This document shows, piece by piece, positions 1-6,069 of a stretch of DNA of 7,654 nt (its first letter is position 1; the number at the start of each line of letters is the position of its first letter). Source of the DNA: Hyphomicrobiales bacterium (GTDB taxonomy: Bacteria; Pseudomonadota; Alphaproteobacteria; Rhizobiales; JAJFHB01); NCBI GenBank assembly GCA_021775795.1, contig JAJFHB010000063.1:1-7654 (forward strand), written 5' to 3'. The notes under the pieces were generated by a model. That model was not told the DNA's origin and did not search any database. It was given only the letters and a program-made list of their open reading frames with translations. Made by a program: the position numbers and the translations under genes.

Positions 1-2
1 GG

Positions 3-101
3 CTCACAACAGATGGAAAAAAGTGGATCGCGAGCCTTTATGCCAATGTCTTTCAGGTTGAGCACAAACGGCAACATATCGGCACCGTTACGGGCAAGTG
101 A
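3..101 (+). CDS. Possible C-terminal tail of an unidentified gene cut by the left edge
   Basis: An open frame runs in from the left edge and ends at TGA 99-101, giving about 32 residues that include the stretch WIASLYANVFQV. Its composition looks protein-like and roughly 18 of its 32 codons end in G or C, but no family can be named from so short a piece. It lies 86 bp upstream of the SDR gene on the same strand, so it could be the preceding gene of one operon. Another plus frame stays open from 1 to 195, but its translation is rich in Ser, Met and Phe and looks like a shadow. The coding status of this stretch is therefore uncertain. Confidence 0.3.
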   Translation, partial: LTTDGKKWIASLYANVFQVEHKRQHIGTVTGK

Positions 102-174
102 CGGACGGCAGATTTTCTGGACTTTCCCGGGCGTGCGTTCAATGGCGGAACCATCGGTCTTTTCATCAAGTGCA

Positions 175-178
175 GGAG
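175..178 (+). promoter_or_regulatory. Ribosome binding site of the SDR gene
   Basis: GGAG lies 9 nt before the ATG at 188 and supports that start, which also places the nucleotide-binding motif at the usual distance from the N-terminus. No clear -35/-10 pair is visible in the short leader, so the gene may be transcribed from a promoter to the left of the window. Confidence 0.6.
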
Positions 179-187
179 TGATCGGAA

Positions 188-943
188 ATGCCTGAAACCG
201 GCGTGGCGCTCGTAACAGGGGCGGGGAGTGGCGTTGGGCGGGCCACAGCCCTGGCGTTGCAGGCCGAAGGTTTTGATGTGGTTCTTGCCGGGCGCAGGGG
301 GGACAAGCTTGATGAGACGGCTGGTCTGAAATCTGCAACAGGTGGCGAAATGATCGCCGTGCCGGCGGATGTTTCTGATCCTGTGTCCGTCGAAGCCTTG
401 TTCTTGGCGGCAACTGAAGGGTTTGGCCGGCTTGATGTGCTTTTCAACAACGCCGGGATCAACGCGCCTTCCAAGCCCATGGATGAACTGGCGATTGAGG
501 AGTGGCGATCTGTCATCGACATCAATCTGACCGGATCGTTTCTGTGTGCTCAACAGGCGATGAAGCAAATGAAACGACAAAAGCCCAGGGGTGGGCGTAT
601 CATCAACAACGGGTCAGTTTCCGCTCATGTACCGCGCCCCAACACAGCGCCCTACACAGCCACCAAACACGCCATAACGGGCCTTACCCGCAGCATCTCG
701 CTGGATGGGCGTGCGCACAACATTGCCTGCGGCCAGATTGATATCGGCAATGCTGCAAGTGAAATGTGGGCAGAGCATGGGGCCAGCATGCCTCAGGCGA
801 ACGGAACCATCATGGTTGAGCCGATCATAGATGTTCAGCATGTGGCAAATGCGGTTGTACACATGGCCCAACTGCCGCTCGATGCGAATGTTCAGTTCAT
901 GACAGTGATGGCAACGGCGATGCCCTATATCGGCCGCGGCTGA
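188..943 (+). CDS. SDR family NAD(P)-dependent oxidoreductase (classical short-chain dehydrogenase)
   Basis: This 251-residue protein has the full classical SDR signature. The cofactor-binding TGAGSGVG is at residues 10-17, NNAG at 87-90 and the structural Asn of DINLTG at 113. The catalytic Ser143, Tyr156 and Lys160 are present in NGSVSA and YTATK. Length and motif spacing are normal, so the enzyme is probably active and cytosolic. Arg residues after the second beta strand (AGRR, 35-37) fit a preference for NADP(H) over NAD(H), which is inference from family rules. The substrate cannot be read from the sequence. The segment after the active site ([15 protein letters not shown]) replaces the common PG motif with CGQIDIG, a variant seen in part of the family. 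Its last 19 bp overlap the end of the convergent SAF-domain gene. Confidence 0.93.
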   Translation: MPETGVALVTGAGSGVGRATALALQAEGFDVVLAGRRGDKLDETAGLKSATGGEMIAVPADVSDPVSVEALFLAATEGFGRLDVLFNNAGINAPSKPMDELAIEEWRSVIDINLTGSFLCAQQAMKQMKRQKPRGGRIINNGSVSAHVPRPNTAPYTATKHAITGLTRSISLDGRAHNIACGQIDIGNAASEMWAEHGASMPQANGTIMVEPIIDVQHVANAVVHMAQLPLDANVQFMTVMATAMPYIGRG

Positions 944-2157
944 CGGCGGGTGTGCGCTGACGGTGGAATGTTTGCATTTGCTGCAGTGCCGATGCGCGGT
1001 CCGGCAAGGACACGATCTCTTGTGAATTCCCAGGCGCGGCTGGCAAGAGTTTCAGGGAGAGCCACATCCCTGGAAGTGATCATTTCGCCTGCCCGAATGG
1101 AGCGTTGTATTTCACAGCCATTCAGCAGCCCGATCGGCACATGCTCCCTCTCATCTTTGATGGCAACCGTTGTGCCGCGCAGATCGAAACCGCCAATACC
1201 CCGCTCAACAAATGTGCCGGCGGCAATATCGCGTTTTGCCACGGCTGCGACGCTGACAGTGGGCTGTGGACCGTTGTTCAGCAACGGTCTTCGCGTTTGA
1301 AGAAGCCTCTGCACGGATCCGGGGATTTCGAGATGTCCAAGATGGTGTGGCTGCTCGAGATAGTAATAGGGACCGGGTCCCATCTTGTAATAACCAAGCG
1401 CTGCCGATTGATCGTCTGTGTGGGTGGCGACGACAAAGACTTCACCTTTTCCCTCAGCTTTCAAAACATAATCGACGATGGGTTTGCTGCGGCGTCTGTT
1501 CCGGTACGCCAGTTCGCTGGCACCGTCTCTTGTGATCGTGTTCGTCGGCCCCAGGAGTCCCGGTATCAAGAGGCTTGCCCCCAGGCCATTTGCAACAAGA
1601 GCACTTTCAATCTGAATTTTGGTGCCATCTGTGAAGGACGTCGTCTGGGTAAGACTGAGTCCTTGACGCTTCGCCCAGTGCTGCATCGAGCCCCTGCCGG
1701 GATTGAGGTTCAGAAAGCTTTTTTGGGAACCAAACACCACCGGCTCAAATCCCATTTGACGGGCTTTGATGTTCAGGGCGGCGAGGCATCCGGGCTGATC
1801 ACCCTCTGATTCACTCAGCAATCCGTGCTCTCGGTAATAGGTTCCTGCAATGACCTGAAACTCGGCGTTCATTGTCACAACCGGCAAGCCTGCCTGAAAG
1901 GCCTGTTCGATGACATCGGCAGCCCGTACGGCATCTCCTGAGCATTCGACTATGACGTCGCTGGTGTCGATCAGTTCCGCGATGCTGCGGGTTCGCAGCG
2001 CCTGCCATTTGTCTTTTGCAAAATTGCTGTCGGGCCGGCGAGTGAGAATTCTCGAAACCTCGAAGGCGGACTGCCGGGACAGCAGGCGACAAAGGCTCGT
2101 TGACACAAAGCCACTTCCACAAACGCCGAGTCGAATTGGTTGTCTGGACAACTTCAT
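925..2157 (-). CDS. Homoserine dehydrogenase-like NAD(P)-binding oxidoreductase with C-terminal SAF domain
   Basis: The 410-residue product starts with a Rossmann segment (LGVCGSGFV, residues 10-18) followed by a dehydrogenase-type region (DVIVECSGD, 67-75). A middle section carries SFTDGTK (174-180) and ALVANG (186-191). A SAF domain spans about 300-368 ([12 protein letters not shown] ... [12 protein letters not shown]). This architecture matches the COG4091 group, annotated as predicted homoserine dehydrogenase with SAF domain. True homoserine dehydrogenases have a different catalytic region, so that name reflects fold and not function. SAF domains also occur in sialic acid synthases, altronate dehydratases and FlgA, which suggests sugar-acid or branched polyol substrates, but this is inference. 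The ATG at 2157 has only a weak purine run upstream. It is the start that leaves the normal short lead-in to the Rossmann motif. The 20-residue tail after the SAF domain is basic and Pro-rich. Confidence 0.85.
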   Translation of the reverse strand: MKLSRQPIRLGVCGSGFVSTSLCRLLSRQSAFEVSRILTRRPDSNFAKDKWQALRTRSIAELIDTSDVIVECSGDAVRAADVIEQAFQAGLPVVTMNAEFQVIAGTYYREHGLLSESEGDQPGCLAALNIKARQMGFEPVVFGSQKSFLNLNPGRGSMQHWAKRQGLSLTQTTSFTDGTKIQIESALVANGLGASLLIPGLLGPTNTITRDGASELAYRNRRRSKPIVDYVLKAEGKGEVFVVATHTDDQSAALGYYKMGPGPYYYLEQPHHLGHLEIPGSVQRLLQTRRPLLNNGPQPTVSVAAVAKRDIAAGTFVERGIGGFDLRGTTVAIKDEREHVPIGLLNGCEIQRSIRAGEMITSRDVALPETLASRAWEFTRDRVLAGPRIGTAANANIPPSAHTRRQPRPI

Positions 2158-2276
2158 TTGACTTCACTCACCACTACACACCGCCAACCGGAGTTCTCTA
2201 CACCGGCCGCAAATGATCAACATGCCGTTCGGAAAAGCCGGGACTCTACAGTCGTCTCTTTCCGTGCCCCAGAACG

Positions 2277-2305
2277 ATACTGACAACGATGCGACTGTAT
2301 TTCAA
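2277..2305 (-). promoter_or_regulatory. Candidate promoter for the SAF-domain oxidoreductase gene
   Basis: On the minus strand TTGAAA (2300-2305) is followed after 17 nt by CAGTAT (2277-2282). The -35 box matches the sigma-70 consensus at five of six positions, but the -10 box at only three. It would give a 5' leader of roughly 110 nt before the ATG at 2157. The pairing is found by eye and is tentative. Confidence 0.25.
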
Positions 2306-2453
2306 GAACATCGTGTAAAATCAGTGATATGTGAGTTAATGTTAACACAGCTTTTGACGGCATCTGTGCGTGTGCGTACTGGCAGTTGCAGTAAAGCAGG
2401 GGCAAGGCGCACGCCTGATTGCAAAATGTAATCGCCAGGCAAGAAACAGCACA

Positions 2454-2467
2454 AGTGCTTAAGCGCT
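2454..2467. repeat. Imperfect 14-bp palindrome upstream of the rplY promoter
   Basis: AGTGCTTAAGCGCT is symmetric about 2460/2461 apart from one position pair. It lies just upstream of the candidate rplY -35 box, where a transcription factor could bind. Related AGCGC or GCGCT elements recur at 2486-2497 and 2503-2507. A regulatory role is inferred from position only. Confidence 0.3.
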
Positions 2468-2475
2468 CTGAGCCA

Positions 2476-2504
2476 TTGTATTTGCAGCGCAGGCGCTGTA
2501 TAAG
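2476..2504 (+). promoter_or_regulatory. Candidate sigma-70 promoter of the rplY-pth-ychF block
   Basis: TTGTAT (2476-2481) and TATAAG (2499-2504) are separated by 17 nt, the optimal spacing. The TTG core most used by alphaproteobacterial housekeeping sigma factors is kept. Transcription would start near 2511 and leave a leader of about 80 nt containing the short GC palindrome CGGCGCCG (2515-2522). The spacer itself holds the inverted repeat AGCGC-AG-GCGCT (2486-2497), so a bound regulator could block polymerase. Confidence 0.4.
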
Positions 2505-2577
2505 CGCGCGCGTCCGGCGCCGTTCACCCCTGGAGGAAGCTCGGACACAAACATTACCCATACAATCTGCAAAACTT

Positions 2578-2582
2578 GGGAG
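2578..2582 (+). promoter_or_regulatory. Ribosome binding site fixing the rplY start
   Basis: GGGAG sits 8 nt before the ATG at 2591. The in-frame upstream TTG at 2576 overlaps this element and lacks a ribosome site of its own. The ATG gives the usual L25 N-terminus, MAEIEAL. Confidence 0.7.
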
Positions 2583-2590
2583 TCCATCCA

Positions 2591-3259
2591 ATGGCAGAAA
2601 TTGAAGCATTGAACGTGGAAACACGTGACAGGGTCGGCAAGGGGGCTGCCCGCGCAATACGTAGCATGGGGCTGGTGCCTGGTGTTATCTATGGCGATAA
2701 AAAAGACCCCGAACCCATTACCATCGTGCGCGGCGAACTTGAGCGTCTGCTCAGCAGCGGTCGGTTCCTTTCAACATTGTTTTCTGTGAGTGTTGCCGGA
2801 ACCAAGCAAAACGTCATTGCGCGTGATGTTCAGTTTGATCCCGTTCGCGACACACCTATACACGTGGACCTGCTGCGTCTTGGCCGTGGTGCCACCATCA
2901 ACATTGAAGTTCAGATGAACTTTATCAACGAAGAAGAATCGCCTGGCCTGCGTGAAGGCGGCGTTCTCAACGTTGTTCGCTATACTGTTGAGGTGATCTG
3001 CCCCGCGGACGCTATCCCGGAAGAGTTCATCGGTAATCTTGCCGGCCTCGGCCTGGGTGACTCGCTGCACATCTCGGATGTGGAGTTGCCAGAGGGCGTT
3101 GTGCCAACAATCTCGGATCGTGACTTTACCATCGCAACAATCGCATCGCCTGCTGGCCTTGCGGCTGAAGAAGATGAAGAAGGTGACGATGAGTTTGAAG
3201 GCATCGAAGGTGAAGAGGGTGAAGAAGGCGGCGACGCTGAAGGCGGCGACGACGAATAG
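2591..3259 (+). CDS. rplY: 50S ribosomal protein L25, long Ctc/TL5 form with acidic tail
   Basis: The 222-residue product is the long form of bacterial L25, which binds 5S rRNA in the large ribosomal subunit. The RNA-binding L25 domain covers about residues 1-95, with GKGAARAIR (17-25) and LVPGVIYGD (28-36) as hallmarks. The TL5/Ctc C-terminal beta domain runs from about 97 to 187 and includes the family-typical FINEEESPGLREGGVLN (111-127). Residues 193-222 are a low-complexity tail with 19 Asp/Glu and 8 Gly among 30, as in other alphaproteobacterial homologues. Its role is not established, and electrostatic or assembly functions are possible. The gene ends in TAG and is followed after 38 bp by pth, the usual pairing in this class. 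Confidence 0.96.
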   Translation: MAEIEALNVETRDRVGKGAARAIRSMGLVPGVIYGDKKDPEPITIVRGELERLLSSGRFLSTLFSVSVAGTKQNVIARDVQFDPVRDTPIHVDLLRLGRGATINIEVQMNFINEEESPGLREGGVLNVVRYTVEVICPADAIPEEFIGNLAGLGLGDSLHISDVELPEGVVPTISDRDFTIATIASPAGLAAEEDEEGDDEFEGIEGEEGEEGGDAEGGDDE

Positions 3260-3274
3260 AGGCTGGATGTGCCT

Positions 3275-3284
3275 GACGGCCGTC
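3275..3284. repeat. Perfect 10-bp palindrome in the rplY-pth gap
   Basis: GACGGCCGTC lies 13 bp before the pth ATG and is followed at 3284-3291 by CCTTCGGG, a short stem with a stable UUCG-type loop. No T-run follows, so it is not a rho-independent terminator. It may fold in the mRNA next to the pth start, where no clear Shine-Dalgarno element is present. Confidence 0.35.
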
Positions 3285-3297
3285 CTTCGGGCTCAAA

Positions 3298-3939
3298 ATG
3301 AAGCTTCTGATTGGCCTTGGAAATCCGGGCCAGAAATATGCACATCACCGGCATAATGTTGGGTTCATGGTGGCGGACGAAATTGTCCGCCGCCATAACC
3401 TTGCAGGCCCGCGTAGCCGTTTCCGCTCAGAATCATACGAAGGCCCGATCGCCGGATCGAAGACACTGTTGCTCAAGCCCATGACGTTTATGAATGAGTC
3501 CGGGCGAGCTGTCGGAGAAGCCGTCAACTTCTTCAAGCTTGATCCGAGCGATGTTGTTGTCTTTCACGATGAGCTCGATCTGGTGCCGGGCAAGCTTCGA
3601 GTGAAACTCGGAGGCGGTGTAGCCGGTCACAACGGATTGAAGTCGCTGTCTCGCTTCATCGGCCCCGACTTCGTGAGAGTGCGCGTTGGCATCGGACACC
3701 CTGGCCGCAAGGAGCAGGTGCACAGTCATGTGCTCAGCGACTTTTCCCGGGATGACCAGGACTGGCTTGGCCCAACGGTCGAGGCCCTGGCAGAACATGT
3801 GGCTGACGTCATTTCAGGTGACATGCCTGGATATTCGAACAAGGTTCATCTGACGCTGCATCCACGCGAGGATCAGGACAGTGACAAAGACAAGAACAAA
3901 AATGCAGGGCGTAAGCCCGGCAAAGAAGAAAGTGCATAG
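3298..3939 (+). CDS. pth: Peptidyl-tRNA hydrolase (bacterial Pth)
   Basis: Pth cleaves the ester bond of peptidyl-tRNAs released from stalled ribosomes, recycling tRNA. The 213-residue protein keeps the active site of the E. coli enzyme: Asn9 in GLGNPG, catalytic His19 in HRHNVGF, Asn66 in TFMNESG, Asp91 in FHDELDL and Asn112 in GHNGLKS. It is therefore very likely functional. The family core ends near residue 189 and is extended by a hydrophilic tail rich in Asp, Lys and Asn (190-213), common in alphaproteobacteria. The start is set by MKLLIGLGNPG, but the upstream sequence lacks a good ribosome site, so translation may depend on ribosomes finishing rplY. It ends in TAG only 2 bp before the ychF ATG. 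Confidence 0.97.
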   Translation: MKLLIGLGNPGQKYAHHRHNVGFMVADEIVRRHNLAGPRSRFRSESYEGPIAGSKTLLLKPMTFMNESGRAVGEAVNFFKLDPSDVVVFHDELDLVPGKLRVKLGGGVAGHNGLKSLSRFIGPDFVRVRVGIGHPGRKEQVHSHVLSDFSRDDQDWLGPTVEALAEHVADVISGDMPGYSNKVHLTLHPREDQDSDKDKNKNAGRKPGKEESA

Positions 3940-3941
3940 CC

Positions 3942-5039
3942 ATGGGCTTTAAATGCGGCATTGTTGGTTTGCCAAATGTCGGCAAGTCGACGCTCTTCAA
4001 TGCGCTGACACAAACAGCGTCGGCACAGGCGGAAAACTATCCCTTTTGCACTATCGAGCCCAATGTTGGCGAAGTGGCGGTGCCGGATCCCCGCCTGACA
4101 GAAATCAGCTCGATTGCACGCTCTGTAAGCGTCGTCCCCACACGGCTGACGTTTGTTGACATTGCGGGCCTCGTGCGCGGCGCTTCCAAAGGCGAAGGAC
4201 TGGGCAATCAGTTCCTGGGTCACATCCGGGAAGTGGATGCTGTAGCGATGGTTCTGCGTTGCTTTGAAAATGACGATATCACGCATGTTGAGGGACGGGT
4301 TGATCCTCTAGATGATGCCGAAATCATCGACACCGAATTGATGCTTGCGGATATCGAGAGCATTGAAAAACGGAAATTTTCTCTCGAGAAGCGGATCAAA
4401 GGCGGCGACAAGGAAGCGCGCCTGCAACACGATTTGCTGGAGCGCGCTCTGGCGGTCTTGCTTGAGGGCAAGCCCGCCCGAACCGTGGAACTTTCAGATG
4501 ATTAGCGCAAGGTTTTCAAAGGCCTCGGACTTCTTACCGCAAAACCTATTCTTTACGTCTGCAACGTTGATGAGATTGCAAGTGCCGATGGCAATGCGTA
4601 TTCGCGTGCAGTAGCTGAGAAAGCAGAAGCTGAAGGGGCGGGAATGGTTGTTATCTGCGCCGCCATTGAAGCTGAACTGGCACAGCTCGAGACAGAGGAG
4701 CGCAAGGAGTATCTGTTGTCGCTTGGTCTTGAAGAGCCTGGCCTCAACCGTCTTATCAGGGCGGGCTATGACTTGCTGGACCTGGTTACCTTTTTCACCG
4801 CAGGCCCCAAGGAATCCCGCGCCTGGACCATCCGGCGCAGCACCAAGGCACCGCAGGCGGCAGGCGTCATCCACACGGATTTTGAGCGTGGCTTCATCCG
4901 CGCCGAAACGATTGCATTCGACGATTATGTGACGCTTGGCGGGGAAAACGCTGCAAAGGACAAAGGGCGCATGCGTTCAGAAGGCCGCGATTACACGGTC
5001 AAAGACGGTGACGTCATCTTGTTCCGGTTCGCGGTCTGA
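3942..5039 (+). pseudogene. ychF: YchF/OLA1 ribosome-associated ATPase gene interrupted by one in-frame TAG
   Basis: YchF is an Obg-related P-loop ATPase that binds ribosomes and affects translation and oxidative-stress responses. Read through the stop, the frame gives 365 residues, the normal family length. It has the P-loop GLPNVGKST (9-17), the DIAG switch II (73-76), the helical region, the NxxE-type ATP-specificity motif NVDE (208-211) and a C-terminal TGS domain from about 282 (ending KDGDVILFRFAV). Codon 188 is TAG (4503-4505), between ELSDD and RKVFKGLGLLTAKP. The 187-residue product would keep the P-loop but lose NVDE and the TGS domain, so it should be inactive. No other stop or frameshift is seen. 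An ATG at 4644 (Met235), preceded by AAGGGG, could restart translation of a 131-residue C-terminal piece. The gene sits 2 bp after pth, as is usual. I call it a pseudogene provisionally, since sequence error or suppression would restore a normal gene. Confidence 0.85.
4503..4505 (+). other. In-frame amber codon (codon 188) in ychF
   Basis: The codons read GAT GAT TAG CGC AAG. Homologues usually have Glu or another polar residue here, so a single change from GAG (or CAG) is the simplest origin; this is from memory of the family, not an alignment. TAG is the natural terminator of rplY, pth and the SAF-domain gene in this window, so it is read as a stop in this genome. No selenocysteine-type element is expected at TAG, and I see no obvious stimulatory structure just downstream. 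Confidence 0.9.
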
Positions 5040-5049
5040 CGTATGGCGT

Positions 5050-5502
5050 TTACGCGTTTGCCTCCGGTGGCAGGAAATTGACATTATGGCCGGCTGAAAT
5101 CCGTACGACTTCTTCAGGATCGCCGACACCGTCAATGGCTTCGAACAGTTGTTCGAGGCTGCCACTCGGTGCCACCCAGAACATAGCCTTGGCACGCTGT
5201 TCTGTTTTGTTGAAAATGCCGTGCGGGATGCCCATTGGCATGCGGACGAGATCGCCCGGTCCGGCTTTGGACCATTCGCCATTGAGTTTCAACTCGAACG
5301 CGCCATCCAGGACGTGGATGAATTCATCCTGATCTGTATGAATGTGAACAGGAACAAACTGGCCAGCTTCCATGTGGACTTCAAAAGCGAACGACGATCC
5401 GGATACAGCTTTTGGATAGTAGGTCTGGCCGAGAATGTTCCAGACGCGGCCAAGAGTGCCAACACCGCTTGGCGTAATCCCTAATTCCAGTTCACCTGCC
5501 AT
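5050..5502 (-). CDS. Single-domain cupin protein
   Basis: The 150-residue protein is a small beta-barrel cupin with both conserved motifs. Motif 1 supplies His53, His55 and Glu60 (HIHTDQDE) with Gly47 and Gly67. Motif 2 supplies His94 (GIPHGIFN) with Gly83, Pro89, Gly91 and Asn98. All four metal ligands are present, so it can probably bind a divalent metal such as Fe, Mn or Zn. Proteins of this size range from dioxygenases and isomerases to non-enzymatic ligand binders, so the activity is open. It is the last gene of the minus-strand aromatic-acid cluster, 108 bp after the thioesterase gene. It ends 10 bp from the end of ychF on the opposite strand, with no evident terminator between. Confidence 0.9.
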   Translation of the reverse strand: MAGELELGITPSGVGTLGRVWNILGQTYYPKAVSGSSFAFEVHMEAGQFVPVHIHTDQDEFIHVLDGAFELKLNGEWSKAGPGDLVRMPMGIPHGIFNKTEQRAKAMFWVAPSGSLEQLFEAIDGVGDPEEVVRISAGHNVNFLPPEANA

Positions 5503-5509
5503 AGTCGTT

Positions 5510-5514
5510 CCTCC
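5510..5514 (-). promoter_or_regulatory. Strong ribosome binding site of the cupin gene
   Basis: On the minus strand GGAGG lies 7 nt before the ATG at 5502. It is the best Shine-Dalgarno match in the window and fixes the start, suggesting that the cupin is translated independently of the genes upstream. Confidence 0.8.
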
Positions 5515-5555
5515 AATGATATTTTGTGCCGCTAAAGCGCATCGCGTTGGTTTCG

Positions 5556-5584
5556 AGTATAGCGGGCGTTTTGTGGTTTTTACA
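5556..5584 (-). promoter_or_regulatory. Possible internal promoter for the cupin gene
   Basis: On the minus strand a good -10 box TATACT (5556-5561) follows, after 17 nt, a poor -35 box TGTAAA (5579-5584). It lies in the 108-bp gap after the thioesterase gene. Just downstream of the predicted start point is the near-palindrome CGCTAAAGCG (5530-5539). The weak -35 leaves this uncertain; an activator or plain operon read-through could equally drive the gene. Confidence 0.35.
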
Positions 5585-5610
5585 CTGTGTCAGAGACAAC
5601 TTTTGCCGGC

Positions 5611-6069
5611 TCATTGATTTTCACCGCAAGCCTTTTGATAGTCTTCCATGATCTGCCGGCGCTCGCTTGAGATGGGCATTTTTCCGCCTGCTTCATAGTC
5701 GTACCCCACAGACACGCACCTTCCTGTAAAAGCGTGTGTTGTCGCATTGGCGTAGGCTTCGATCCGGAAGGTTACCGACGTTGAACCCACGCGTTCAAGG
5801 AAGACGCGCAGATCAAGTGTATCGCGCGGGCTGACCTGAGCATGGAAATCGAGGTCTACATGCGCAATCGGGCCTCCGCGCTTTTCGTCAACTGTCTGTA
5901 AAAACCAATCGGTGCCGATGTAGGCCCGCATCCAGCTTTCGATGGCTTCAAACATGTAATCCAGAAAGCGGCCCGTGTAGACAATTCTTGCCGCATCCGT
6001 GTCGGCCCAGAAGATCGCCCGGCGATAAGTGAATGGAATTTCTGTTTCGCTTTGTTGTTGCATCATCAT
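5611..6069 (-). CDS. Hotdog-fold acyl-CoA thioesterase, 4-hydroxybenzoyl-CoA thioesterase type
   Basis: The 152-residue protein belongs to the 4-hydroxybenzoyl-CoA thioesterase/YbgC-like hotdog family, which hydrolyses acyl- or aryl-CoA esters. The family signature is WADTDAARIVYTGRFLDYMFEAIE (21-44, variant of GDCDPAGIVYY). Asp25 aligns with the catalytic Asp17 of the Pseudomonas CBS3 enzyme. The strand HVDLDFHAQVSPRDTLDL (70-87) is also family-like. The more usual Pro-Ala-Gly after the Asp is Ala-Ala-Arg here, which may reflect a different substrate. The gene opens with three ATG codons right after the hydrolase TGA, so the exact start (6069, 6066 or 6063) is ambiguous. Its place beside an aryl-CoA ligase suggests that it releases CoA from dead-end or product aromatic thioesters. 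Confidence 0.9.
   Translation of the reverse strand: MMMQQQSETEIPFTYRRAIFWADTDAARIVYTGRFLDYMFEAIESWMRAYIGTDWFLQTVDEKRGGPIAHVDLDFHAQVSPRDTLDLRVFLERVGSTSVTFRIEAYANATTHAFTGRCVSVGYDYEAGGKMPISSERRQIMEDYQKACGENQ

Larger units (their letters stand above)
2158..2590. other. 433-bp intergenic region between divergent SAF-oxidoreductase and rplY genes
   Basis: The gene to the left reads leftward and rplY reads rightward, so this gap should hold promoters for both. Open frames here (for example 2217-2657 minus and 2213-2431 plus) give Cys-, Arg- and Ser-rich translations without family features or a convincing ribosome site, so I regard the region as non-coding. It contains an AT-rich patch near 2330-2346 with GTTAATGTTAAC, a short dyad AGGCGCACGCCT (2405-2416) and a cluster of AGCGC-type elements at 2454-2507. 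No tRNA fold or strong rho-independent terminator is seen. Confidence 0.7.

Noticed and set aside
102..187. Continuation of the left-edge frame past TGA 99-101 as a read-through or broken gene
   Set aside because: The downstream translation shows no family features, and the stretch is better explained as the short SDR leader.
1105..1809. Plus-strand open frame of 234 codons inside the SAF-domain gene
   Set aside because: It is antisense to a complete gene with recognisable domains, its translation has no family features, and it lacks a ribosome site.
2335..2346. GTTAATGTTAAC as a CtrA binding box
   Set aside because: The two TTAA halves are 2 nt apart, not the 7 nt of a CtrA site, and the element is about 130 bp upstream of the likely rplY promoter.
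2576..2590. TTG at 2576 as the rplY start
   Set aside because: It overlaps the GGGAG that serves the ATG at 2591, and the ATG gives the standard family N-terminus.
2217..2657. Minus-strand open frame of 146 codons in the rplY upstream gap
   Set aside because: It runs across the rplY start, is rich in Cys, Arg and Ser, and has no motif or ribosome site.
4503..4505. TAG as a pyrrolysine or generally reassigned codon
   Set aside because: YchF has no known pyrrolysine position, and three other genes in the window end in TAG at the expected family lengths.
5044..5061. GGCGTTTACGCGTTTGCC as a terminator hairpin between ychF and the cupin gene
   Set aside because: Only three or four outer base pairs form, with central mismatches, and no T-run follows on either strand.
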